Source of the DNA: an uncultured Flavobacteriales bacterium
GTDB taxonomy: Bacteria; Bacteroidota; Bacteroidia; Flavobacteriales_D; Crocinitomicaceae
Direction: 5' to 3'
DNA length: 17,877 bases
Assembly: GCA_905479845.1 (NCBI GenBank)
Contig: CAJQOB010000281.1
Coordinates: 1 to 17,877 of the forward strand
Shown here: positions 1 through 7,526 of the stretch, piece by piece
How the letters are laid out: every line of letters starts with the position of its first letter
Position numbering within the stretch: position 1 is the first letter of the stretch
Position numbers and translations under genes: made by a program
Notes under the pieces: generated by a model
Database searches by the model: none
Told to the model about the DNA's origin: nothing
Seen by the model: the letters and a program-made list of their open reading frames with translations, nothing else

Positions 1-327
1 TAAATCAGGTGTACAGGTTGTAGGAACTGGCGTTCCAACACAAATATCAAAAGTACTTGTTTGACCAGTTGTTCCTGTCCATGTATACACACGAACATAA
101 TAGGTGTTTCCGATTGTCAGACCTCCAATTGTGCTCGCATCTGGGTCGCTACAAACTAGTTCTGCACTGAGAGCTCCACATGTTCCTGAATACACACTGT
201 GATACATATCAGTTGTACTTCCTGCTGTATTCAACAAACTAACCGAATGGACAGTTGACGTTGCAACGAATGAATACCAAACGTCATCATCAGCAGTACC
301 ACCACATCCGTTTGCTTGAGGAGATGT
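1..327 (-). CDS. Fragment of a secreted beta-sandwich repeat protein, open at the window edge
   Basis: On the minus strand a continuous frame from about 327 down to base 1 reads SPQANGCGGTADDDVWYSFV, later DMYHSVYSGTCG, then GNTYYVRVYTW and TSTFDICVGTP. This pattern (GTADDDVWYSF at the start, YYVRVYT and FDICV at the end) is a beta-sandwich repeat common in large T9SS-exported Bacteroidota proteins, usually introduced by NDEC..AI.LTVN...CGTTT. That introduction is absent here but present at the end of the fragment at 2701-3528, so both may belong to one interrupted gene. The frame stays open to about 349, but codons beyond 327-330 no longer look like the family. No start or stop lies in the window. 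The role is probably extracellular adhesion or binding; this is inferred from the family only. Confidence 0.7.
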
Positions 328-328
328 T

Positions 329-1448
329 TGGCAGTACAGTATTGATGGTAGATTCAACTTTCAACAAAGTAGAACTTTCGACAGTCTTTGTCCAGCTTCA
401 TACGATATTTGGGTAACAACTAATATGGGTTGCTTGGTTCCAATCGGCGTTGAAATTATTAATGCAGGATCATCCCCCAATATAGATAATATTGTTGTTA
501 CTGATGAAACGTCTCAAGGTGCAAATGATGGTTGCATTACAAGTATTATGGCGTCAGGGGGGACGGCTCCATACACGTATGAAATTGACAATTCACCCGT
601 TATTTCTTTGCCACATTGTGGATTAGCTCCAGGTGTTCATCAAGTATGTGTTATTGATGCGAACGGATGTGAATCTTGCACTGATGTGACTATAGGTCAA
701 GGCTGTGGTTTACAAGTTACAGAGGCATGGATAGGCACGTGCGTTGGAACATGTGATGGCGAAGCAAGCGTTATCGTTACGGGTAATATTGGACCTGTAT
801 CAGTGGTGTGGATGGATTCAACAGGCACTATAGTCGATTATGGTGAGTACATTTCAAACCTTTGTGCCGGTCTTTATACGTTCGATGTGATTGATAGTGC
901 AGGATGTTATTATTTTGGAACAGTATATATAGACGATTGGGCGCTTCCTCAGGTATCCACAACAGTGGTTGTTGAAGGAACAACGTAACAAGCATGCGGT
1001 GGAGAAATTGAAGCCAATGTATCTGGAGGCATGCAACCATACACATATGAATGGAAGAGATGTGAGAACGATGAATCTATTGGAACTGCTTATCTTGCGG
1101 AAGATTTATGCCCTGGAACATATTATGTAACTGTAAAAGACGCCAATCAATGTGCTGCATCTAGTGCATGTGATACATCAGGATATTGCCTCATTGGTTG
1201 ATCTTATTCAGGTTAAATGGACCATTGCACCTAACCCAACCAACGGTAACTTTACGGTTAATACATCAATTGATGCAAGCTACAATCTAAGCATCTTTAA
1301 TATGACTGGACAAGAAATAGTGCGAACTTTAGTTGATGGAGGAGATTTCAAAGGAAACACAAATTCCCTTTCTATGGCTCCAGGTGTTTACGTAATAGAA
1401 ATTAGTACAAACGGAATAACTGATCGAAAGAGATTAGTGGTGCAATAA
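329..1448 (+). pseudogene. 5'-truncated, broken gene of SprB-like repeats with a T9SS sorting domain
   Basis: Coding similarity starts abruptly at WQYSIDGRFNFQ (about 329) without a start codon. It then runs through roughly four copies of a repeat of the form G..PYTY.W/I...L.LCPGTY.V.V.D..GC, seen for example at GGTAPYTYEIDN, LCAGLYTFDVIDSAGC and GGMQPYTYEWKR. Repeats like these occur in SprB-type gliding adhesins and other T9SS cargo. A TAA at 986-988 interrupts the frame between GTT and QACGGEI although the repeat continues in the same frame. The frame ends at TGA 1199-1201. The C-terminal sorting domain (WTIAPNPTNGNFTV ... TDRKRLVVQ, stop 1446-1448) is in another frame, so an indel lies near 1196-1201. 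The ATG at 425 falls inside a repeat and is unlikely to be a true start. With its beginning missing and two breaks, it cannot yield a normal protein as it stands. Sequencing or assembly error is a serious alternative to biological decay. Confidence 0.7.
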
Positions 1449-1483
1449 GTGCCAATCCTTTCTTAAGATTTAAATTTAGGTGA

Positions 1484-1523
1484 AGAGCCGGAGGCACCAA
1501 GTGTGTTTCTGGCTCTTTTTTTT
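1484..1523 (+). terminator. Intrinsic terminator after the SprB-like gene
   Basis: AGAGCCGGA at 1484-1492 pairs with TCTGGCTCT at 1508-1516 (one G-U pair), and the run of eight T continues to 1523. It lies 36 bases after the stop at 1448 in the right orientation, so it probably ends that transcript. Confidence 0.75.
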
Positions 1524-1569
1524 GTAATACATCAATAGATTTTAGTGAGAGTAATTACTTATTGAAGTG

Positions 1570-1598
1570 ATTAGATCTTTTTTTAAAAAAAATCTAAT
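1570..1598. repeat. AT-rich inverted repeat
   Basis: ATTAGAT, C, then seven T (1570-1584) pair with eight A followed by TCTAAT (1585-1598); only C1577 is unpaired. It lies between the terminator at 1484 and the EamA promoter candidate at 1602. It could act as a second, strand-symmetric terminator or insulate the transporter. The function is inferred. Confidence 0.5.
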
Positions 1599-1601
1599 GG
1601 A

Positions 1602-1630
1602 TTGGGAACGACTAATAATGTATAACTTTC
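1602..1630 (+). promoter_or_regulatory. Candidate promoter of the EamA transporter gene
   Basis: TTG at 1602-1604, 18 bases, then TAACTTTC at 1623-1630, which matches the Bacteroidota -7 box TAnnTTTG at seven of eight positions. A transcript starting a few bases later would have a leader of about 40 bases before ATG 1678. Confidence 0.45.
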
Positions 1631-1677
1631 CGAAGAATTGATTCCCATAATTGGAATGATAAGGTTAAACCAATCAG

Positions 1678-2620
1678 ATGAGTAAGAAAGCAGGATTGTT
1701 GCTGTTTATCGCGTTAATTTGTTTTTCGTTGGCAAGTCCAGTGGTAAAGTTACTGGGTCAAACCGGCGGAATGTTAGGCAATGCAATCTCATTTTTGCAA
1801 CCTCTTATTCATAGGTAACTTCATAGCAGGAATTGCAGTTTTGGCTGCTTTTGGAACGAAAGGAATTCTAAAAGAAATTCTATCTTTTAGTGGAAAGCAA
1901 TATTTTCTTCTTTTGTTAGGAGTAGGGGTGGCCGGTCTTTATCCAGCCCTCATTTATACTGCTCTAGAGAGTACCAGCGTAACCAATGTTTTGATGTTGT
2001 CGCGCTTTGAGAGTATCCTATTTGCATTTCTTGCCTGGTGGGTCTACAAAACAGCCTTAAACAAAAACGAAATTATTGGATTAAGCATTATTGGTGTCGG
2101 CGTGTTGAGCATTGTCTATTTAAAAGAAATGTACATGTTTCGTAATGGAGATTACATTATTTTAATTGCAGCGGTGGTGGAGGCAATCGGAATTATCATC
2201 AGTAAGAAAATTTTATCCTTTTGCTCTCTGCGAGCATTTTTGTTTGCGCGTAATTTCTTCTCTTCCATCGGCTTTTTTATTATCGCAATTAACTTGTTCG
2301 GATTCCATCATTTCCAAGATGCATTTCAACCAGAACTTTGGGGGTTGATTGCCGTTTACGCACTTGTAATTATCGTATTGGGGCAGTATATGTGGTACAA
2401 AGGAATCAAGTCAGCTTCATCCGAAATGGTATCGAGCCTTAGCATGATATCTCCATTTTTAACCTTATTCTTTGCGTTTATTCTTTTGGGGGAATCTCCG
2501 GATTTATATGAATTGCTCGCAATTGGCCTGATATTAACTGGGATGGTTGTTACTCGAATTAAATCACGCGGCAAAGATGAACGCATTTCGCAAATTGATA
2601 AATCGCTTTCTGGCGGGTAG
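1678..2620 (+). pseudogene. DMT-superfamily (EamA) permease, frameshifted near the N-terminus
   Basis: Ten-helix drug/metabolite transporter family membrane protein; the substrate cannot be told. ATG 1678 opens MSKKAGLLLFIALICFSLAS and then PVVKLLGQTGGMLGNAIS, a typical first helix and loop of EamA proteins, but this frame stops at TAG-type codon TAA just after 1815. The rest (CNLLFIGNFIAG onward to stop 2620) is one frame over. Removing one T from the T5 run at 1792-1796 joins them as ...NAISFCNLLFIGN..., giving 313 residues, the usual length for the family. The second EamA half has the expected VVEAIGIIISKKIL, GQYMWYKGIKSASSEMVSSL and ISPFLTLFFAFILLGE segments. The internal ATG 1781 would lose the first helix and add an unnatural start. 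Because the fix is one base in a homopolymer, an error in the sequence is as likely as a true mutation. I label it pseudogene only for the frame break. Confidence 0.85.
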
Positions 2621-2656
2621 ATGAATTGTTCTAATGCGATAGTATTCGACTAAGAT

Positions 2657-2725
2657 CTAATTCTCTTTAATTGTTTCATTGCTCGCATCGAAAGCTTCCA
2701 TCATTTTAAAAACGGTGGAGTCGTC
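2657..2725 (-). pseudogene. Possible C-terminal tail of a truncated minus-strand gene
   Basis: Downstream of and convergent with the transporter, the minus strand reads DDSTVFKMMEAFDASNETIK and then EN before TAG (complement of 2657-2659). The frame differs from that of the adjoining beta-sandwich fragment. It reads like an ordinary charged, soluble C-terminus rather than noise, and the gene upstream of it is missing because a different coding sequence begins at about 2716-2722. It is too short to identify and could be chance; I call it mainly because it fits the truncated-gene pattern at the other end of this block. Confidence 0.3.
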
Positions 2726-3528
2726 GTACCACAAAGTTCATCTGGATTCACAGTAAGTCCAATTGCTCCTGTAAACTCGTCATTTGCTGGTGGTGGAGGA
2801 CAAGCTGCAATGTCTATATCGAAAGTAGTACACTGAGGAGCTGGAAATGTAGAAATTGTAATAAAATATGATGTACCTGCGGTTACCGTATAAGACATGC
2901 TAGGGTTTCCGGCAGAAATGGTTCCGTTTGTTAAACAATTCGCTCCAGCAGCATCTGGACAGTCATCAGTCAGGAAAATCCCAACCCAAGTTCCAGTATT
3001 TGATAACGAGAAATTCACACACTCTGAAGTTGTTGGCGTGTACTCAATCACGTAGTCGTCTCCATCCATGTACGAACTTCCACATGCGTCAGTACTTGAA
3101 AAGTCATCTCCCGCCCCAAAAGTTGTTAAACCTGTATTCGCATAAGTTGTAGTTCCGACAATCAAATCTGTAGAGCATGCACCGGCAGGCAAGGCACTCA
3201 CCGCACAGATGTCTCCTGTTAAGTTTGCATTGTTGTTCCCAGATCTTCGCTGAATATGAATGTAATAAGTCGTTGCCAACGTTGTTCCAAAATTAACCGA
3301 ACCGTTAGTACCTGATGTTTGTTGCGTACAGTCCAATTCACCACCTGCGCAGCTGGTCATTGCAGTCAATACATAATCTCGATTAGCATTGGATAAACCC
3401 TTGAGTAATACAGGTCGAGTTAACTGGGAGATTTGTAGCTCCAGCGTACTAAGTGCCTTGAGCAGAAGAAGATAAGGAGAGTAAAATATGCCCACAGAGA
3501 GCATTAGTTTAAGCATTGGTTGAGTCAT
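2701..3528 (-). pseudogene. Secreted beta-sandwich repeat protein, N-terminal part, broken at both ends
   Basis: From about 3390 down to 2722 the minus strand encodes convincing extracellular repeats: NANRDYVLTAMTSCAGGELD, TYYIHIQRRSG, then DACGSSYMDGDDYVIEYTPT and SYFITISTFPAPQCTTFDID, then the start of a further repeat NDEFTGAIGLTVNPDELCGT. It ends in PPFLK and a stop at 2701-2703, which do not fit the family; homologues continue with a short linker and then ..C.GT.DDDVWYSF, exactly what lies at 1-327. The first 48 residues of the open frame (from ATG 3528) also look unnatural. Other frames there contain SSSAQGT, like a signal-peptide end, and AGATNLPVNSTCITQGF, like a mature N-terminus. 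At least one frameshift near 3393-3400 and a further break near 3449-3454 are therefore likely. Probable extracellular adhesin-type T9SS cargo. Confidence 0.6.
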
Positions 3529-3705
3529 TATACAGGTTCTTTAAAGAAAAATGCGAATGCAATATACTACTACCATTTTTTTAACTAAACATGAGTTTGA
3601 TTGTTGAATATTTCACTGTTCATAAAGAACATTCTGTACATCTCATCGATAATTTTTGCCCTGCCCGTGAATATTATAAGTGGAAATTTACTATTCAGAA
3701 ACTAC

Positions 3706-4137
3706 TCACTTTATTACCAGCGAGATAGGGACTCGAACGTATGTGCGAACTGTCTCACAGCTATATTCTCCAGCTACCCAGTTCGTCATACTATTGAAAA
3801 CTGAGAGGATGAACTCATTTATTTCTGGGAAGTTTGTAAGTATTACCTGCACGTTTGATAAGCTTCCGTCTTTTTCCACCACAAACTCGACGTAAGTTCG
3901 CACATGAGATGTGTTGCCCCAATTAATATCGGATGGTAATGCTATGTGGTCATTCACAAATGCAGAAAGTGCTTTACTCCCTCCGGCATAATGCGTTTCC
4001 ATTCCACAGCCACATGTCATTATTACAGCTGGGAAACTAGGTCGACTGCTTGGAAGGTTCACATCAGGAGCGGGCGCCAATTCTTGTCCAAAAATTGGGA
4101 AACCTGAGAAGATGATCAAAAATAGTGTAAGGCGCAT
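3706..4137 (-). CDS. Small secreted protein with TonB C-terminal-like domain
   Basis: About 143 residues. ATG 4137 gives MRLTLFLIIFSGFPIFGQ, a clean signal peptide; the upstream alternative start (TTG at 4152) would put a charged WD stretch before it. The mature part has a CGCG motif, then AGGSKALSAFVNDHIALPSD, then RTYVEFVVEKDGSLSNVQVI, and ends VRVPISLVIK. This is the pattern of the TonB C-terminal domain (GG..AL..FI...I.YP, V.F.V..DGSV..V.V, V..PI.F). There is no transmembrane anchor or proline-rich spacer, so it is not a classical energy transducer; it may be a periplasmic or outer-surface protein using the fold for binding. It starts 35 bases after the LamG gene and probably shares its transcript. 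A TATTTTTG box (complement of 4150-4157) could be a weak private promoter. Confidence 0.65.
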   Translation of the reverse strand: MRLTLFLIIFSGFPIFGQELAPAPDVNLPSSRPSFPAVIMTCGCGMETHYAGGSKALSAFVNDHIALPSDINWGNTSHVRTYVEFVVEKDGSLSNVQVILTNFPEINEFILSVFNSMTNWVAGEYSCETVRTYVRVPISLVIK

Positions 4138-4172
4138 GCCCCAATCGCACAAAAATAATGCCGACCAATATC

Positions 4173-6014
4173 CTATAGCTTTATCACTTTAATCGACTTC
4201 ATGGAATTTCCAACTCCGATTGCTACAAAATACACCCCGCTTTCGTAGTTTTTCATAGGAAGGTGAACGCTATCAGTGTTATCAAAATTATCCCAGTACA
4301 CCTCTTGACCAGCAAGATTAGTTACCCGTATTGTGAATCGCTCCACCACGACACCAAAATCAATTGTGAGGTCATTATTGACAGGGTTCGGGCAAGTGTA
4401 AATTGAGTTCAAAGAGGTTTCTTCCACACTATTTGAAGAAATCGTCACCGTTGTACAAGCTGATGTATCGGAGCAATCAGTGGAAGAAACCACAACAGCA
4501 TAGTCCCCAGTGACCAATGGAGTGAATGATTGGTTCGTAGCTCCCACGATCGGCGTATTTGTTGAGCAGTTAATCCATTGATATGTTGTTCCAACTGAGG
4601 AAGAAGTTAAGATTTGCCCACTCAAAGAAACACCAGTATCAACAGAATTTATTGTGAGAGCAATGGTAAGCACACTATCACAGCCAAACACATTTGTCAA
4701 AGTATCTGTATATGTTCCACTTGTTGTATACGTGACATTTCCACTTGGTACTGTGTAAGAATCACAAGCACTTTCGCTGATGCTCGTCGCCGAAGAATTA
4801 ATGGTCAAATCAATTACTAAGACGCTATCACATCCTTGAAAAGTAGGCAGAGTATCATTATAGACCCCACTAACTGTATAGGTAGCATTTCCACTGGGAA
4901 CAGTGTACGACTCACACGCTGTTTCTGTAATATTTGTCTCATAAGTTGCAATCGTAAGTACAATGGTTATAATACTATCACACCCGCCAATACTAGTCAA
5001 ACTATCTGTGTAAATTCCACCTGTCGTATACGTTGCTCCGCCACTTGGCGTGGTGTAGGACGCACATACACTCTCGGCTATGGTAGTTTGATACTCAAGA
5101 TTGCTTAAATCAATAGTGATAATACTATCGCACCCATAAACGTTTGTTAGCGTATCCGCATAAACTCCTGGTGCGGTATATATATTTCCCGCTGGAGATG
5201 TGTAAGTGGAACATGTACTTTCAGCGATGAATGAGGTAGTCACCGAAGGAGTAACCCCAAGTGCATAATTAGACGTTGCTCCGTTCAAGGCTAATCCATT
5301 GAAAGTACCATTTATGTTCCCTTTTCCATCATGCAAATTCGGAATACTCAAGTTGTTGGCATTTATCGTTCCTTCGGTGAATTCGTAGCACAATTGCAAA
5401 GAAGGATCATTCAAATCGTGAGAACACGTATTCGTGTATAAATTTGTAACCTCAGCCGGTGATAATCCCGAACTCCAAAGTGCAACATTATCCAACTTAC
5501 CGTTCAAATAAAAGCTTGGGTTGGAAAAAAAGGTTCTTCCTAATTCAAAAGCTTGAGTTGTATTGGAAATAACACCATTGGCTGGTGCTGATCCAACATT
5601 CACCCCATCGTGATAAAGTGTAATTGCTGAACCATCGTACGTAAACACGAAATGATTCCATTGATTCAAATTCAAGCCTGTGAAGACAACATCAAAGTTC
5701 GCCCCTGCACTATTTCGAAAGCGAGCTTCAACGTTCGTCGAACTCAACTGCAATAGATAAAAATCTGCATTGGAATTATTACGAAAACCAGCAAAGCCAT
5801 CGAAGTTTGGGAATCCCGCAGATGCGTTTTCTGGGTACATCCAGAAGGACATGGATAATGCGGTCGATCCAGCAATTAAGGAAGATGCATTCGGAACAGA
5901 AACATAGTCATTGGCTCCATCGAATTTCATTCCACTTTGAGCCGTGATATTCATTGGAAGTGCAAACAGGAATAAACCGCAGATTACACTCAGGTTGTTC
6001 AGTATCTTTTTCAT
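4173..6014 (-). CDS. LamG-domain protein with four 50-residue repeats and T9SS sorting domain
   Basis: 613 residues, complete. Signal peptide at 1-26 (MKKILNNLSV...NITAQ). A LamG/concanavalin-like jellyroll follows (about 28-200: MKFDGANDYVSVPNAS, NHFVFTYDGSAITLYHDGV, YLNGKLDNVALWSSGLSP), a fold that in secreted bacterial proteins usually binds sugars. Residues 260-459 are four direct repeats of exactly 50 residues (E..C.SYT.PSGN..YT..G.Y.DTLT...GCDS..TI.LTI). After an Ig/PKD-like stretch (about 460-525) comes a T9SS type A sorting domain (CPNPVNNDLTIDF ... SGVYFVAIG ... KVIKL) at about 540-613. The protein should be exported through the outer membrane and fixed to the surface or released. 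Promoter at 6050-6078. A surface adhesin or polysaccharide-binding role is inferred. Confidence 0.85.
   Translation of the reverse strand: MKKILNNLSVICGLFLFALPMNITAQSGMKFDGANDYVSVPNASSLIAGSTALSMSFWMYPENASAGFPNFDGFAGFRNNSNADFYLLQLSSTNVEARFRNSAGANFDVVFTGLNLNQWNHFVFTYDGSAITLYHDGVNVGSAPANGVISNTTQAFELGRTFFSNPSFYLNGKLDNVALWSSGLSPAEVTNLYTNTCSHDLNDPSLQLCYEFTEGTINANNLSIPNLHDGKGNINGTFNGLALNGATSNYALGVTPSVTTSFIAESTCSTYTSPAGNIYTAPGVYADTLTNVYGCDSIITIDLSNLEYQTTIAESVCASYTTPSGGATYTTGGIYTDSLTSIGGCDSIITIVLTIATYETNITETACESYTVPSGNATYTVSGVYNDTLPTFQGCDSVLVIDLTINSSATSISESACDSYTVPSGNVTYTTSGTYTDTLTNVFGCDSVLTIALTINSVDTGVSLSGQILTSSSVGTTYQWINCSTNTPIVGATNQSFTPLVTGDYAVVVSSTDCSDTSACTTVTISSNSVEETSLNSIYTCPNPVNNDLTIDFGVVVERFTIRVTNLAGQEVYWDNFDNTDSVHLPMKNYESGVYFVAIGVGNSMKSIKVIKL
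4638..5237 (-). repeat. Four 150-bp in-frame direct repeats
   Basis: Codons for residues 260-309, 310-359, 360-409 and 410-459 of the LamG protein form four back-to-back units of exactly 150 bp without spacer. Each begins T.I.E..C.SYT and contains Y.DTL...GCDS. Units three and four are most alike. The first is more divergent (SPAGNIYTAPGVYADTL). Unit number could vary by recombination. Confidence 0.85.
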
Positions 6015-6049
6015 TTCGAATTGATTAGTTGGGTGACAAACTACTCAAC

Positions 6050-6078
6050 CAAATATAAGAAATCACAATTTGTGCAAA
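6050..6078 (-). promoter_or_regulatory. Promoter of the LamG-T9SS gene
   Basis: On the minus strand TTTG (complement of 6075-6078), 17 bases, then TATATTTG (complement of 6050-6057), a full match to the Bacteroidota -33/-7 consensus with allowed spacing. It gives a leader of about 30 bases before ATG 6014 and separates this gene from the methyltransferase operon upstream. Confidence 0.75.
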
Positions 6079-6090
6079 AAACAAGAAATC

Positions 6091-6939
6091 TTATCCTACT
6101 CGGAGGACATTGCCATAAAACATTTCTTTCCCCGTAGATGTTTTCATCCAGAGTTCCTGAACAACTGGACGATGATGTCGTAAATGTCGATTCGCAAGGC
6201 TCTGTAAAAATTCGAATTTTACCTGTGGCGAGTATGTGTTAACAACCAAAAAGCCCCTTTTATCAATCAAAGTTGATGCGTTTTCCAGTAGTTCTTCAAT
6301 CTTGTCTTCGAGCTTCCACTTTTCCTTTTTCGCACCTATCCCCCAAGCTGGTGGATCCATGATAATTCCAGTATAGTTCCTCTCCCGCTTCACTTCACGC
6401 CGAGCAAATTTCAACGCATCTTCATGAACCCATTTGATGTTAGATAGCTCACTCGACTCCATGTTTTCCTTAGCCCAAGAGATCAATTGCTTAACCGAAT
6501 CAACGTGAAAAGTTTCTGCTCCAACGTTCTTCGCAACAACAGATGCCGCTCCAGTGTATGCAAAAAGATTCAGGAATTTTGAACCAGAATTCAAACGCTC
6601 CGAAATGAAATCCCAATTAATTCGTTGCTCTGGAAATAATCCAACGTGCTTGAATTTTGTCAGCTTAAGATTGAAAATCAATTGATTGTAGCGAACACTC
6701 CATTCACGAGGTGCATCTTGTTTCAATGCTTTCCACGTTCCTGTTTGACCACCCTTCTCGAGAAATTCCCAATGAGCCAACTTCTTCCATTCTGAAAATG
6801 GTTTTCCAGATCGGAAATAGGCTTGTACTTCAGGGCGAATCGTAATGATTGATCCCCATCGTTCCAGCTTCTTTCCTCCTCCAGCATCGATTAATTCATA
6901 ATCTTCCCAGCCTGAGACGTACAATTTATCGTTACTCAC
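6091..6939 (-). CDS. Class I SAM-dependent methyltransferase, RlmI/RlmK-like
   Basis: 282 residues, complete. The family adds methyl groups from S-adenosylmethionine to nucleic acid bases, usually rRNA, in the cytoplasm. Seen directly: SAM-binding motif I LNLFAYTGAAS at 123-133, acidic residue after strand 2 in HVDSVKQ (147), an acidic motif HEDALKF at about 172, and the catalytic-loop motif DPPAWG at 195-200, all typical of the PF10672 Methyltrans_SAM group that includes the large-subunit rRNA cytosine/guanine methylases. It lacks the N-terminal PUA domain of E. coli RlmI (about 400 residues), so the exact base target is open. Its start lies 3 bases after the stop of the TPR gene, which makes it the last gene of a RidA-TPR-methyltransferase operon. 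Confidence 0.85.
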   Translation of the reverse strand: MSNDKLYVSGWEDYELIDAGGGKKLERWGSIITIRPEVQAYFRSGKPFSEWKKLAHWEFLEKGGQTGTWKALKQDAPREWSVRYNQLIFNLKLTKFKHVGLFPEQRINWDFISERLNSGSKFLNLFAYTGAASVVAKNVGAETFHVDSVKQLISWAKENMESSELSNIKWVHEDALKFARREVKRERNYTGIIMDPPAWGIGAKKEKWKLEDKIEELLENASTLIDKRGFLVVNTYSPQVKFEFLQSLANRHLRHHRPVVQELWMKTSTGKEMFYGNVLRVG

Positions 6940-6942
6940 CTT

Positions 6943-7524
6943 CTACTTACGTCGTGGGGTCTTTCTACGACCTCCAGCCATTTGAGCCATTCTCATTTGG
7001 TTCTTGGAAGGAGCTACTTTTAACTGTCCCTGCATTTGCTTGATCTGGTCGCCCATCATTCCAGATGTGTCCAATTTCTTGGCTTCAGCCAACAAAGTAA
7101 GAGCTTCTTTTTTACGTCCTGTTTGTGCGCAAATTCCAGCTAAGTGCATTCTTGCAACTGCGTTGTCTTGACCTGTTCTCAAGCCCATTCCAATTGCTTT
7201 GCGAAGCATTTTTTCACTTTTAGCATGACCGAACTCTTGTGTGTTCAATACAGCTTGAAGAAAGGTAACATACGCATGTTGTTTCTTCACTAAAAACTGA
7301 GGGTGCGTAATCTTATTGATGTACTTCTTCGCTTTTTCTGTATCACCTTGGCGCATTGCATTCAATGCAAGGATCATGTTTTCGTTTCTAAAGAAAGAGA
7401 AACCAATAATTGCCGTTACGAGGATCAAAACAATTCCCCAACCCCAATATCCATTATAGAAAAGAGCGACAGTAAAAAATAAAGATGCTGCGGCTAATAC
7501 GCAGCGAATAATAAATGAAATCAT
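6943..7524 (-). CDS. TPR-containing membrane protein
   Basis: 193 residues. Two hydrophobic segments at about 1-23 and 28-45 (MISFIIRCVLAAASLFFTVA; GWGIVLILVTAIIGFSFF) make a membrane hairpin. Then follow helix pairs resembling tetratricopeptide repeats: ALNAMRQGDTEKAKKYINKI, the pair around KKQHAYVTFLQAVLNTQE and KSEKMLRKAIGMGLRTG, and NAVARMHLAGICAQTGRKKE. The tail is very basic (GGRRKTPRRK). TPRs usually mediate protein contacts; no partner can be named. The gene starts 2 bases after the RidA stop and ends 3 bases before the methyltransferase start, so the three are surely cotranscribed. Confidence 0.75.
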   Translation of the reverse strand: MISFIIRCVLAAASLFFTVALFYNGYWGWGIVLILVTAIIGFSFFRNENMILALNAMRQGDTEKAKKYINKITHPQFLVKKQHAYVTFLQAVLNTQEFGHAKSEKMLRKAIGMGLRTGQDNAVARMHLAGICAQTGRKKEALTLLAEAKKLDTSGMMGDQIKQMQGQLKVAPSKNQMRMAQMAGGRRKTPRRK

Positions 7525-7526
7525 AT

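Noticed and set aside
1792..1796. Transcriptional slippage restoring the transporter frame
   Set aside because: A run of five T is much shorter than runs known to slip efficiently.
325..2718. The inserted block as an insertion sequence or integron cassette
   Set aside because: It has no transposase or integrase, no terminal inverted repeats and no target duplication that I could see; the edges cut through coding sequence.
3601..3895. Plus-strand frames opposite the end of the TonB-C-like gene
   Set aside because: Low-complexity AT-rich translation and overlap with a better-supported minus-strand gene.
4638..5237. CRISPR array
   Set aside because: The 150-bp units are contiguous, in frame and protein-coding, with no short repeat-spacer alternation.
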